NCBI RefSeq assembly: GCF_001718695.1
Contig: NZ_CP013420.1
Location: 3,204,348-3,268,347, forward strand
Source of the DNA: Burkholderia ubonensis
GTDB taxonomy: Bacteria > Pseudomonadota > Gammaproteobacteria > Burkholderiales > Burkholderiaceae
Direction of reading: 5' to 3'
DNA length: 64,000 bases
A model generated the notes under the pieces. The model was not told the origin of the DNA, searched no databases, and worked only from the letters and a program-made list of their open reading frames with translations. Shown here piece by piece: positions 33,800-44,600 of this stretch. The position numbers and the translations under genes are program-made. Position 1 is the first letter of the stretch, and each line of letters begins with the position of its first letter.

Positions 33800-35299
33800 A
33801 TGAATGCACCCGAGCCGCGGCCGCGCGGCACGCTGATGATCCAGGGCACGACGTCGGACGCCGGCAAGAGCACGCTCGTCGCGGGCCTGTGCCGCCTGGC
33901 GCGCCGCGCCGGCGCGCGCGTCGCGCCGTTCAAGCCGCAGAACATGGCGCTCAACAGCGCGGTGACGGCCGACGGCGGCGAGATCGGCCGCGCGCAGGCG
34001 CTGCAGGCGCTCGCCGCGGGCGTCGCGACGCATACCGATTTCAACCCCGTGCTGCTCAAGCCGACCAGCGACCGCGGCGCGCAGGTGATCATCCACGGCA
34101 AGGCGCGCGCGAACCTGAACGCGCGGGCGTACCACGACTACAAGCCGGTCGCGTTCGACGCGGTGCTCGAATCGTATGCGCGGCTGCGCGCCGGCTACGA
34201 CACGGTGATCGTCGAGGGCGCGGGCAGCCCGGCCGAGATCAACCTGCGCGAAGGCGACATCGCGAACATGGGCTTCGCCGAGCGGGTCGACTGCCCGGTC
34301 GTGCTGGTCGCCGACATCGACCGCGGCGGCGTGTTCGCGCATCTGGTCGGCACGCTCGCGTGCCTGTCGGACAGCGAGCGCGCGCGGGTGCGCGGCTTCG
34401 TGATCAACCGCTTCCGCGGCGACTTCAAGCTGCTCGAACCGGGCCTCGACTGGCTGCGCGCGCAGACCGGCAAGCCGGTGTTCGGCGTGCTGCCGTACCT
34501 GCACGGCCTCACGCTCGACGCGGAGGACATGCTGCCCGCGCAGGCGCGCAGCGGCGCCGCGCACGCTGGCGGCCGCGTGCTGCGCGTCGTCGTGCCGGCG
34601 CTGCCGCGGATCAGCAACCACACCGATTTCGACCCGCTGCGCGCGCATCCGCAGGTCGAGTTCACGTACTGGAAGAGCGGGCCGGTGCCGGCCGCCGACC
34701 TGCTGATCCTGCCCGGCTCGAAGAGCGTGCAGCGCGATCTCGCGTGGCTGCGCGACGCCGGCTGGGACGCGGCGATCCGGCGGCACCTGCGCTATGGCGG
34801 CAAGGTGATCGGCATCTGCGGCGGCATGCAGATGCTCGGCCGCTCGCTCGACGATCCGCTGGGCCTCGAAGGGGCGCCCGGCAGCGTGCCGGGGCTCGGT
34901 CTGCTCGAGTTCGACACGACGCTGCAGCCGGACAAGACGCTGAAGAACGTGACGGGCCGCCTGGCCCTGCCGGGCGGCGCTGCCGTGCACGGCTACGAGA
35001 TCCACATGGGCGAGACGCGCGGCCCCGCGCTCGCGGCGCCGGCGCTCGAGCTGACGGCCGACGGTGCGGCCGCCGCACACGCGGACGGCGCGCGGTCCGA
35101 CGACGGCCAGATCCTCGCCACCTACGTGCACGGGCTGTTCGACGCACCGGACGCGTGCGCGGCGCTGCTCGCGTGGGCGGGTCTCGATGCGGCCGAGCGG
35201 ATCGACTACCCGGCGCTGCGCGAGGCGTCGCTCGAACGCCTCGCCGACACGTTCGCCGCGCATCTCGACCTGCCGGCGCTGTACGCCGAATTCCGCTGA
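33800..35299 (+). CDS. cobQ: Cobyric acid synthase
   Basis: A 499-residue glutamine-dependent amidotransferase. The N-terminal ATPase part has [10 protein letters not shown] (P-loop, residues 16-25) and [13 protein letters not shown]; the C-terminal class I glutaminase-like domain has [12 protein letters not shown] (nucleophile Cys) and YVHGLFD. It amidates four side chains of adenosylcobyrinic acid diamide. Its presence shows the strain can handle corrin precursors, not only finished B12; ring-building genes are not in this window. Confidence 0.95.
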   Translation: MNAPEPRPRGTLMIQGTTSDAGKSTLVAGLCRLARRAGARVAPFKPQNMALNSAVTADGGEIGRAQALQALAAGVATHTDFNPVLLKPTSDRGAQVIIHGKARANLNARAYHDYKPVAFDAVLESYARLRAGYDTVIVEGAGSPAEINLREGDIANMGFAERVDCPVVLVADIDRGGVFAHLVGTLACLSDSERARVRGFVINRFRGDFKLLEPGLDWLRAQTGKPVFGVLPYLHGLTLDAEDMLPAQARSGAAHAGGRVLRVVVPALPRISNHTDFDPLRAHPQVEFTYWKSGPVPAADLLILPGSKSVQRDLAWLRDAGWDAAIRRHLRYGGKVIGICGGMQMLGRSLDDPLGLEGAPGSVPGLGLLEFDTTLQPDKTLKNVTGRLALPGGAAVHGYEIHMGETRGPALAAPALELTADGAAAAHADGARSDDGQILATYVHGLFDAPDACAALLAWAGLDAAERIDYPALREASLERLADTFAAHLDLPALYAEFR

Positions 35300-35581
35300 C
35301 GGGGCCGAGAGGGCGGGCGCCGCATGGTGCGTGCGTCCGCGTTCGGCTTGGCCGCGCGGGAGTTCGGTGCGGCGGGTGCCGCATGGTGCGACAGCGGCGG
35401 CGCGGAGGCCGTCGCGCGGCAGAGGGCACAAGGCATAACCGGCCCACGGCCCATGCATGCCCCTTTTTGCGGGTCAATTCGTTCCTGTTGAGAATCATTC
35501 AAAGCCATATCGCGCATTTATCGGCGAAATAGCTTCGAATAGAGTGCGATCCATCGTCATCCACTCACGAAGGAATCCGCC
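35300..35581. other. 282-base intergenic region upstream of the DoxX gene
   Basis: No gene is seen. It holds a 13-base direct repeat GCCGCATGGTGCG at 35319-35331 and 35378-35390, then an AT-richer part (about 35470-35560) that likely carries the DoxX promoter and a possible Fur box. Confidence 0.5.
35488..35502. promoter_or_regulatory. Possible Fur box upstream of the DoxX gene
   Basis: TTGAGAATCATTCAA (read on the other strand, TTGAATGATTCTCAA) resembles the betaproteobacterial Fur box core AATGATTCTCATT. It lies about 80 bases before the DoxX ATG, in an AT-rich patch. Inferred from consensus only. Confidence 0.35.
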
Positions 35582-35983
35582 ATGAACCCCACCCGTCTGC
35601 AAGATCTCGGCGCGACGCTGCTGCGCGTCGCGCTCGGCGTGCTGTACCTCGCGCACGTCGCGCAGAAGGTGTTCGTCTTCACGCTGCCCGGCACCGCGCA
35701 GTTCTTCGCGTCGATCGGCTTGCCTGCGTGGCTTGCGTACGTCACGACGGCGGTCGAGCTGGCGGGCGGCATCGCGCTCCTCGCCGGCTTCCGCGTGCGT
35801 GTCGCCGCGCTGGCGCTGCTGCCGTTCATGCTCGGCGCGACCGCCGCGCACCTGCCGAACGGCTGGAGCTTCGGCGCGCCGCACGGCGGCTGGGAATATC
35901 CGGCGTTCTGGGCCGTGACGCTTGCCGTGCAGGCGCTCCTGGGCGGCGGCGCATTCGCGCTCGGCGCACCGCGCAGCGCGTAA
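35582..35983 (+). CDS. DoxX family membrane protein
   Basis: A 133-residue protein with four hydrophobic helices, typical of DoxX/DoxD-like proteins (LLRVALGVLYLAHVAQKVFV; YVTTAVELAGGIALLAGFRV; FWAVTLAVQALLGGGAFALG). DoxX proteins of this size are often linked to redox or thiol stress, but no reaction can be assigned. Monogenic. The stop lies within an 8-base tandem repeat. Confidence 0.82.
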   Translation: MNPTRLQDLGATLLRVALGVLYLAHVAQKVFVFTLPGTAQFFASIGLPAWLAYVTTAVELAGGIALLAGFRVRVAALALLPFMLGATAAHLPNGWSFGAPHGGWEYPAFWAVTLAVQALLGGGAFALGAPRSA

Positions 35984-36001
35984 CCGCGTAACCGCGTAAC
36001 C
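35978..36001 (+). repeat. Three 8-bp tandem repeats at the DoxX stop
   Basis: GCGTAACC is repeated three times (35978-36001); the first unit contains the DoxX stop codon. Likely a slippage-prone microsatellite. Confidence 0.85.
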
Positions 36002-36129
36002 GCGCGCCGCCCGCGTCGGCTCCACCGGTTCCGGTGACGCCCCATTTGCCGATATCATCGCTCCCTGTATCCGCAATTGTGCGGCGCCCGCCTGCCGGCC
36101 GGCGCCGCACGGCTTCTCCGGGGGAATTC

Positions 36130-36789
36130 ATGACGGTGATCGTGGTGGCGAATCCGAAGGGCGGCGTCGGCAAGAGCACGCTGTCCACCAATCTCGCTGG
36201 TTATTTCGCGGCACAGGGCGCATGGGTCGCGCTGGCCGATCTCGACCGGCAGCAGTCCGCGCATGCGTGGCTCGACCTGCGCCCGGTCGGGCTGCCCGCC
36301 ATCGAGGCGTGGGGGCTCGACCCGGATGCGCCGTCGAAGCCGCCGCGCGGCCTCGAGTACGCGGTGATCGACACGCCGGCCGGCCTGCACGGCAACCGGC
36401 TGAACGTCGCGCTGCAGCTCGCGGACAAGGTGATCGTGCCGCTGCAGCCGTCGATGTTCGACATCCTCGCGACCCAGCACTTCCTCGAACGGCTCGCGAA
36501 CGAAAAGGCAGTGCGCAGGGGCAGCGTCGAAGTCGGCATCGTCGGGATGCGGGTCGATGCGCGCACGCGCTCGTCCGAGCAGTTGCACCGCTTCGTCGAG
36601 GGGCTCGATCTGCCGGTGCTCGGCTACGTGCGGGATACGCAGAACTACGTGCAGCTCGCCGCGCACGGGCTCACGCTGTGGGACGTCGCGAAGAGCCGCG
36701 TCGACAAGGATCTCGAACAGTGGGGCCCGATCGTCGCATGGGCGGAGCGCCGCGCGCCGAAAGCGGAGAAGGCCGCCCGCGCGTCGTGA
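36130..36789 (+). CDS. ParA-family ATPase without a ParB partner
   Basis: A 219-residue deviant-Walker ATPase with NPKGGVGKST (residues 8-17), DLDRQQSAHAW as the Walker A' region and VIDTPAG as Walker B. It resembles small chromosomal ParA/MinD-like proteins that position cargo. No ParB, MinE or chemotaxis gene lies next to it, so the cargo is unknown. The ATG at 36130 has GGGGGA about 5 bases upstream; an in-frame extension to 36034 crosses promoter-like DNA. Confidence 0.82.
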   Translation: MTVIVVANPKGGVGKSTLSTNLAGYFAAQGAWVALADLDRQQSAHAWLDLRPVGLPAIEAWGLDPDAPSKPPRGLEYAVIDTPAGLHGNRLNVALQLADKVIVPLQPSMFDILATQHFLERLANEKAVRRGSVEVGIVGMRVDARTRSSEQLHRFVEGLDLPVLGYVRDTQNYVQLAAHGLTLWDVAKSRVDKDLEQWGPIVAWAERRAPKAEKAARAS

Positions 36790-36877
36790 GTCGACTGGCC
36801 GCTGCCGCGTCGGCGGCAGGCGGGCGTCACCCGCCTGCCGGCTCGTTCAGTGACGCTCAGCGAAGCTCGGCCGAATG

Positions 36878-36920
36878 ACGAAGGGCCTGATCCGGCAGCG
36901 TGCCCGATCAGGCCCTTCGT
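36878..36920. terminator. Long hairpin between the ParA gene and panD
   Basis: ACGAAGGGCCTGAT and ATCAGGCCCTTCGT form a perfect 14-bp stem with a 15-base loop between two convergent genes. There is no clear T-run, so it may be a terminator or a transcript-end stabiliser. Confidence 0.55.
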
Positions 36921-36981
36921 GCCTCGGCGGCGCAGCGGCCGCCTCGGGCAAGCCGCTGCGACGTGCCGGCGGCCGTGCGCA

Positions 36982-37368
36982 TCAGGACCAGCTCTGGGTC
37001 GGCACGTGGTCGCGGCTGCCCTTGATCTTGTTGCCGTCGTCGACGAACACGAGGTTCGGCTTCCAGCCGGCTTGCAGTTCGGCTTCGTCGACCATCGCGA
37101 ACGCCGCGATGATCACGAGATCGCCGAGCTGCGCGCGCCGCGCGGCCGAGCCGTTCAGCGAGATCATCCCGCTGCCGCGTTCGCCCTTGATCGCGTAGGT
37201 CGAGAAGCGTTCGCCGTTGTTGATGTTCCAGATGTCGATCCGCTCGTTTTCCGCGATGTTCGCGGCCTCGAGCAGGTCCTCGTCGATCGCGCACGAGCCT
37301 TCGTAGTGCAATTCGCAGTGCGTGACGGCCACGCGGTGGATCTTCGATTTGAGCATGTGGCGCTGCAT
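36982..37368 (-). CDS. panD: Aspartate 1-decarboxylase precursor
   Basis: A 128-residue pyruvoyl enzyme. The self-cleavage site is Gly24-Ser25 in YEGSC, as in E. coli, and [15 protein letters not shown] forms the other active-site part. It makes beta-alanine for pantothenate. A strong AAGGAGG lies just before the ATG. It follows panC by 44 bases on the same strand, giving the last two pantothenate genes in one unit. Confidence 0.95.
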   Translation of the reverse strand: MQRHMLKSKIHRVAVTHCELHYEGSCAIDEDLLEAANIAENERIDIWNINNGERFSTYAIKGERGSGMISLNGSAARRAQLGDLVIIAAFAMVDEAELQAGWKPNLVFVDDGNKIKGSRDHVPTQSWS

Positions 37369-37412
37369 GGGGCCTCCTTGATGCGTCGTGATGCGCTGGC
37401 GGACGAAAGCCG

Positions 37413-38474
<1,062 letters not shown>

Positions 38475-39407
38475 TCAGGCGGGCAGGTACGCGAGGCGCA
38501 CGTAGATCGGCGCGAACGGTTCGGGCTGGGTGATCTCGACGAGCGATTCGCGCGCCAGCTCGAGCATCGCGATGAAGTTCACGACGACGACCGGCACGCC
38601 GCGCGACGTGTCGAACAGCTCGGCGAACTCCATGAAGCGCGCGTTCTGCAGCTTGCGCAGGATCAGGCTCATGTGCTCGCGCACCGACAACTCCTCGCGG
38701 GAGATCTTGTGATGCTGGACGAGCTTCGCGCGCTTGAGCACGTCGGCCCACGCGGCGCGCAGGTCGTCGGAATTCACGTCGGGGAAGCGCGGCGTGATGC
38801 TCTGCTCGATGTACACCTCGGCGCGCAGGAAGTCGCGGCCGAGCTGCGGCAGCCGGTCGAGGCGCTGCGCGGCGAGCTTCATCTGCTCGTATTCGAGCAG
38901 GCGGCGCACCAGCTCGGCGCGCGGATCTTCCGCCTCCTCGCCGGTGTCGGCCTTCTTGACCGGCAGCAGCATCCGCGACTTGATCTCGATGAGCATCGCG
39001 GCCATCAGCAGGTACTCGGCCGCGAGCTCGAGGTTCGACGCGCGGATCTGGTCGACATAGCCCAGATACTGCGCGGTGACCTGCGCCATCGGGATGTCGA
39101 GCACGTTGAAGTTCTGCTTGCGGATCAGGTAGAGCAGCAGGTCGAGCGGGCCTTCGAACGTTTCGAGGAACACCTCGAGCGCGTCGGGCGGGATGTACAG
39201 GTCCTGAGGCAGCTTGAAGAGCGGCTCGCCGTACAGGCGTGCGAACGCCGCGACGCCGTCGACCGTGTCGGGCGTCGAATCGGCGCCCGCGGGCGCGGCG
39301 ACCGCGTCTTCGGGCCGGGCCACGTCAGGCCGGGCCGCTTCGGGCCGGGCCACGTCAGGCCGGGCCGCGTCAGGCCGGGCGGCGCTGGCCTCGTCGGCGG
39401 CGCTCAC
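38475..39407 (-). CDS. scpA: Segregation and condensation protein A
   Basis: A 310-residue ScpA kleisin starting at GTG 39407, with the ScpA core from about residue 50 (PPDALEVFLETFEGPLDLLL, then YLIRKQNFNVLDIPMAQVTA). It bridges SMC heads with ScpB in chromosome condensation; smc and scpB are not in this window. The N-terminus has five ARPDA/ARPDV/ARPE-type pentapeptides (residues 10-34) that look disordered. It starts 4 bases after the DUF3460 stop. Confidence 0.9.
   Translation of the reverse strand: MSAADEASAARPDAARPDVARPEAARPDVARPEDAVAAPAGADSTPDTVDGVAAFARLYGEPLFKLPQDLYIPPDALEVFLETFEGPLDLLLYLIRKQNFNVLDIPMAQVTAQYLGYVDQIRASNLELAAEYLLMAAMLIEIKSRMLLPVKKADTGEEAEDPRAELVRRLLEYEQMKLAAQRLDRLPQLGRDFLRAEVYIEQSITPRFPDVNSDDLRAAWADVLKRAKLVQHHKISREELSVREHMSLILRKLQNARFMEFAELFDTSRGVPVVVVNFIAMLELARESLVEITQPEPFAPIYVRLAYLPA
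39306..39380 (-). repeat. Five 15-bp tandem repeats in the scpA 5' end
   Basis: Five in-frame 15-base units encode ARPDA, ARPDV, ARPEA, ARPDV and ARPED at residues 10-34 of ScpA, upstream of the conserved kleisin core. Confidence 0.85.
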
Positions 39408-39411
39408 GTCG

Positions 39412-39600
39412 TCAGAAGTTCTGGTAATAGACGTAGGACGTCTGCTTCACGCGCGAATCCTGCTGCGCGGCGCGCTCGTCGAGGTCGATCGGCTGCTTGT
39501 CCCACAGCAGTGCGCGGCCTTTGCGCTGCTCTTCCTCGAGCGTCGGCTTCTGCTGCTTGAGCTGGTTCAGGAATTGCGTGACGTCGGACTGGTACGGCAT
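39412..39600 (-). CDS. DUF3460 family protein
   Basis: A 62-residue protein (PYQSDVTQFLNQLKQQKPTL at the N-terminus, then RALLWDKQPIDLDERAA and YVYYQNF at the end) of the DUF3460 family found before scpA in Burkholderiales. Function unknown. No signal peptide or membrane segment. It is probably the first gene of the scpA-panC-panD unit. Confidence 0.82.
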   Translation of the reverse strand: MPYQSDVTQFLNQLKQQKPTLEEEQRKGRALLWDKQPIDLDERAAQQDSRVKQTSYVYYQNF

Positions 39601-39852
39601 GGCTTGGCTTTCCGTTTCAGGGCGGCGCGCAACGCGCCGGATTGTGCGATGGCGGGATTTTACCGCATCGCGGGGAACGGCCGGCGTGAAACGCGCGTCG
39701 AACGCGCGGGCGTCGCGCCGTTGCGCGCAAGCGTCAAAGCGGCGCGCGGGCGGGGGCGGCGACGTCCGTGTGGTCAAATACGGGTTTTCGAACAATTCAT
39801 ATCATTGAGGGCGAGGTCATATTTGGCGGGGCAGGCACACCAGCAACGAAAC

Positions 39853-41631
39853 ATGGCGCGTGACGCCGCGCGGGACGCCCGACGCGGCGACGCCGGCGCG
39901 GCCCGGGCCGCGCGCATCCTCGCCGGCTGCCTGGCCGCGCTCGCCGCGCTGCCCGCCTGGGCGAAATACGACGTCGAGATCGATGCGCCGCGCGCGGTCC
40001 GCAAGCTGCTCAAGTCGCACCTCGACATCGCGCGCTTCGGCAAGCGCGACGACGTCAGCGACGACCAGTTCGACTTCCTCGTCACCGCCACGCCGCAGCA
40101 GGTGCGCGACCTGACCGCGACCGAAGGCTATTTCTCGCCGGTCGTGCGCACCGACGTGCGCACGCGCGACGGCAAGCGCAGCGTGCAGATCGCTGTCGAT
40201 CCGGGGCCGCAGACCCTCGTGTCGTCGGTGGACCTGACGTTCAACGGGCCGGTCGGCTCGGAAGACCCGAAGCAGGAGAGCGCGACGCGCTTCGCGTTCT
40301 CGCTGAAGGCGGGCGAGCCGTTCACGCAGGCGGGCTGGGACGCCGCGAAGGGCGCCGCGCTCAGGCAGCTGCAGTCGCGCCGCTACCTCGGCGCGAAGAT
40401 CACCGCGTCCGAGGCGCGCGTCGATCCGCGCACGCAGCGCGCGACGCTCGCGGTCACGTTCGACAGCGGCCCGACGTTTACGATCGGCAAGGTCGACGTC
40501 GAAGGCGTGCGCCGCTATCCGGAGAAGATCGTCACCAACGTCAATCCGCTGTCCGAAGGCGAGATCTACGACGTGCAGCGGATCACCGAGCTGCAGCGGC
40601 AACTGCAGAACACGCCGTACTACGCGAGCGTCGCGATCGACGTCGGCAACGACACCGAGAAGCCGGACCGGACGCCCGTGCACGTGAAGGTCAGCGAGTA
40701 CCCGTACAACAGCGTGCGCGGCGGGGTCGGCTACGCGACCGACACCGGCCCGCACATCCAGGGCGCGTACACGTACCTCGACACGTTCGGCGCGGCCTGG
40801 CCGCTGACGGTGTCGGGCCGGCTCGACCAGATCCAGCAGTACGGCCAGGTGCAGCTGTCGATGCCGCCGGGGCCGCGCGCGTGGACCAACAGCGTGCTCG
40901 CGTCGTATACGAACACCGACGTGTCGGACACGCGCATCTACAGCGCGCGGGTCGGCGTGCAGCGCACCCGCACCGGGCAATACATCGACTACGCGTATTC
41001 GCTGATGTTCTATCAGGACCGGCTCAAGCAGAACGGCGCGGGACCGACCATGAGCCGCGCGCTCGTGCCGCAGTGGGCATGGACGCGCCGCAACGTCGAC
41101 GATCCGCTGTTCCCGCGCTCGGGCAACCTGATCCACGCGGAGGCCGGCTTCGCGATCAAGAACGTGCTGACCGACCAGACCTTCATCCGCGGCTATGCGC
41201 GCGGCCAGCAGTACGTGCCGATCGGCAAGCGCGACCTGTTCGTGTTCCGCGCGGAGCTGGGCGGCGTGTTCACGAGCGGCAGCTCGACCGGCGTGCCGGC
41301 CTCGCTGCTGTTCCGCGCGGGCGGCTCGAATTCGGTGCGCGGCTACGGCTACCAGAGCATCGGCAACAGCGTCGCCGGCTCGGTGCTGCCGACCAAGTAC
41401 CTGACGACCGGCACCGCCGAATACCAGCACTGGTTCAACCGCGACTGGGGCGCCGCGACGTTCTTCGACGTCGGCACCGCGACCGACGCGTGGGGCGAGA
41501 AGGTGTTCTACAAGGGCGTCGGCGTCGGCGCGCGCTGGCGCAGCCCGGTCGGCCCGATCAATGTCGACCTCGCCTACGGGCTGCGCAACCACAGCGTGCG
41601 CCCGTACCTGACGCTCGGCATCGCATTCTGA
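39853..41631 (+). CDS. tamA: Autotransporter/translocation assembly protein TamA (BamA family)
   Basis: A 592-residue outer-membrane protein with a signal-like N-terminus (ILAGCLAALAALPAWA), about three POTRA repeats to residue 280 (SVDLTFNGPV, FTIGKVDVEGVRRYPEKIVT) and a 16-strand BamA-type barrel ending LRNHSVRPYLTLGIAF with a terminal Phe. GGSNSVRGYGYQSIG is the VRGY motif of the barrel lid loop. It works with TamB, encoded 28 bases downstream. The ATG at 39853 is chosen at the signal peptide. Confidence 0.93.
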   Translation: MARDAARDARRGDAGAARAARILAGCLAALAALPAWAKYDVEIDAPRAVRKLLKSHLDIARFGKRDDVSDDQFDFLVTATPQQVRDLTATEGYFSPVVRTDVRTRDGKRSVQIAVDPGPQTLVSSVDLTFNGPVGSEDPKQESATRFAFSLKAGEPFTQAGWDAAKGAALRQLQSRRYLGAKITASEARVDPRTQRATLAVTFDSGPTFTIGKVDVEGVRRYPEKIVTNVNPLSEGEIYDVQRITELQRQLQNTPYYASVAIDVGNDTEKPDRTPVHVKVSEYPYNSVRGGVGYATDTGPHIQGAYTYLDTFGAAWPLTVSGRLDQIQQYGQVQLSMPPGPRAWTNSVLASYTNTDVSDTRIYSARVGVQRTRTGQYIDYAYSLMFYQDRLKQNGAGPTMSRALVPQWAWTRRNVDDPLFPRSGNLIHAEAGFAIKNVLTDQTFIRGYARGQQYVPIGKRDLFVFRAELGGVFTSGSSTGVPASLLFRAGGSNSVRGYGYQSIGNSVAGSVLPTKYLTTGTAEYQHWFNRDWGAATFFDVGTATDAWGEKVFYKGVGVGARWRSPVGPINVDLAYGLRNHSVRPYLTLGIAF

Positions 41632-41659
41632 CCCAACCGTTTCATCCATCACGCACCGC

Positions 41660-44600
41660 ATGACGAAGGACGCCCACGACACGCCGCCGCCCCACGATCC
41701 GGACTCGCCCGAGCGAGCGCCCGAGGACGCGCCGCGCCGGTCGCGGCTCGTGCGCGGCGTCGCGTGGACGCTGGCCGGCGTCGTGCTGCTCGTCGTGCTG
41801 GTGGCGGGGCTCGCGCTCGCCGCGGCCACGACCGAGCGCGGCACCCGGTTCGCGTGGGACGCGGCGGTGCGCGTGCTCGGCGGGCGGCTCGCGGGCACGC
41901 TCGAAGGCGGCGCGCTGGCCACCGGCGTGCGCGTGAAGTCGTTCGCGTGGACGAGCCCGGACGGCACGGGCACCGAGGTGCGGATCGACCGTCTCGACGG
42001 CCGCTGGGCGTTGACCCGCGCGCCGCTGCGCGTGACGGTCGACTACCTCCGCGCAGGCACGATCGACGTGCGGATCGTGCCGGGGCCGCCGACGCCGACC
42101 GTGATGCCGCAGGACCTGCGCCTGCCGCTGCAGCTGCGGATCGTCGACCTGCGCTTCGACCGTCTCGCGATCCACGAGGGCGGCTCGATGACGCAGCTCG
42201 ACCATCTCGCGCTGAGCGGCCGCAGCGACGGCCGCCACCATGAGCTTGCGCTCGAGCGGCTCGACACGCCGTACGGCGCGCTCACCGCGCGCGCGAAGCT
42301 CGACGGCGTGCGGCCGTTCGCGCTGACGGGCGACGCGACCTACGCGGGCAAGCTCGCCGACGAGCCGGTCGATGCGCGCGCGCGCGTGTCGGGCTCGCTC
42401 GAAGCGCTCGTCGCCGACGTCGACGCGAGCGGCTTGAAGCTCAACGGGCGCGCGCACGTCGAGGCGGCGCCGTTCGGCGCGGTGCCGCTCACGCGCGCGT
42501 CGCTCGCGTTCGATCACGTGAACCCGCAGGCGCTGGCGCCGGGCGCGCCGGCCGCGGATCTCGCAGTGCGCGCCGAGCTCGCGCCCGCGCCGGCCGATTC
42601 CGCGCATCCGCACGCATTCGCGGTGACGGGGCCGGTGTCGATCGTCAACGCGAAACCGGGCACGCTCGGCGACCATCTGCTGCCGGTCGTCGATGCGCAC
42701 GCGAGCGTGCGGCTCGACGCGCACGCGCAGCGGATCGACGGCCTCGCGCTGAAGCTGATCCGCGACGGCAGCGTGACGGGCGGCGGCGCGCTCGCGCTCG
42801 GCAAGGGCCGTTTCGACCTGAAGGTCGCGAATCTCGACCTCAATGCGTTCGTGGCTGAACTGCGCCCGATGCGGCTCGGCGGGCCGGTCGGCGTGACGCT
42901 CGCGAGCGGCGTGCAGACCGTCGAGTTCGACCTGAACGATCCGAAGCTCGCGCTCGGCGCGCGCGCGAAGCTCGCGCTGACGCCGCAGCAGACGGTGCTG
43001 ACCGATGCGCGCGTGACGGCGGCCAAGGGGCGCATCGACCTGAGCGGCGTGTTCCGCCACGACGCGCATTCGAGCTACGACGCGAAGGCGACGCTCGCCG
43101 ACTTCGATCCGCTGCTGCTCGCCGCGATGCGCGCGCCGCCTGCAGCCGCCGGCAAGGCGGCCAGGAATGTGCCGAAGGCTGCGCCCGCGAAGCGCGGCGA
43201 GACGCGCGTGAACGGCACGCTGACCGCGTCGGGCGCGTTCGCGCCGCAAGTGTCGACGAAGGCGACCTTCAAGCTCGGCGACAGCCTGTACGACGGCGTG
43301 CCGCTGACCGGCGCGGGCGTCGTGCAGCTCGCCGGCGCGCGGCTCCTGCCGAGCAGCGCGAACCTGTCGATCGCGGGCAACCGCGTCGACCTGCGCGGCA
43401 GCTTCGGCGCGCCCGGCGACCGGCTGCGCTTCGTCGTCGATGCGCCGCAGCTCGACCGGCTCGGCTTCGGTGTCGCGGGGCTCGTCGAGGCGCAGGGCGA
43501 CCTGACCGGCAGCTTCGCGCATCCGAACGTGACCGCGACCTACAAGGCCCAGGGCGTCGTGTTCGGCGCAAACCGGATCGGCGCCGCGCAGGGGCGTGCC
43601 GACATTCGCGACGGCGCGCACGGCGCGCTGGTGTTCACCGCCGACGCGAGCAACGTGGCGCTCGGCTCGCTGCAGCTGAAGACGCTGCGCGCGAACCTCG
43701 ACGGCACGCGGGCGAAGCACACGCTCGACGCGTCGGCGCTCGGGATGGCCGACGGGCGTGTGATCGACCTGACGGTCGCGGCGAACGGCGGCGTCGTCGA
43801 AAGCCGCGACGGGATGCGCTGGGACGGCGCCGTGACGCGCCTCGCGAACCGCGGCACGCCGGCCTTCGCGCTGCAGACGCCGCTCGCCGTGTCGGCGGGC
43901 GCCGGGCGCGTGACGCTCGGCGCGGCGAAGCTGACGCTCGAAGGCGCGGCGATCGACCTGAAGACCTTCGTGTTCGACCACGGCCTGCTGCGCTCGGTGG
44001 GCACGGTGAGCGGCGCGTCGGTCGCGCGCTTCCTCGAGGTCCGCCAGGAACTGACGGGCGAGCGAGCGCCGGTGCGGACCGACGTGGTGCTCGACGCCGA
44101 CTGGGATTTCGCGCTCGGCGCGAGCGCGACCGGCCATCTGCAGGTCAGGCGCCGCAGCGGCGACGTGACCGTCGAGACCGCGCGCGGGATCGCGTCGCTC
44201 GGGCTCACCGATCTGTCGGCGCGCGCGAACTTCGTGCCGGGCAACCGCCTCAACGTCGTGGCGCTCGCGAAGGCGAACCGGGTCGGCACGCTCGACGCGA
44301 GCGTCGCGGTGCCGTTCGCGCCGCGCGACGGCATGCTCGCGGTCGCCGACGACGGCCCGCTGTCGGGCCGCATCGAGGCGGACATCCCGTCGCTGAAGGC
44401 GACCGGCAACCTGTTCGGGCCGAGCTACCTGCTCGGCGGGCGCGCGGCGCTGAAGCTGACGGTCGCCGGCACGCCGGCGAAGCCGAGCGTGTCCGGGATG
44501 CTGACGGGCGACGAGCTGTCCGCGACGCTGGTCGATCAGGGCGTGCAGCTGAAGGACGGCATCGTGCGCGTCAAGCTGGCGGAGAACCTCGTCGAATTCC

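Noticed and set aside
33185..35458. A long minus-strand frame opposite cobQ that runs into cobU
   Set aside because: Only the last 184 codons (CobU) look real; the upstream part is the antisense of cobQ and lacks any motif.
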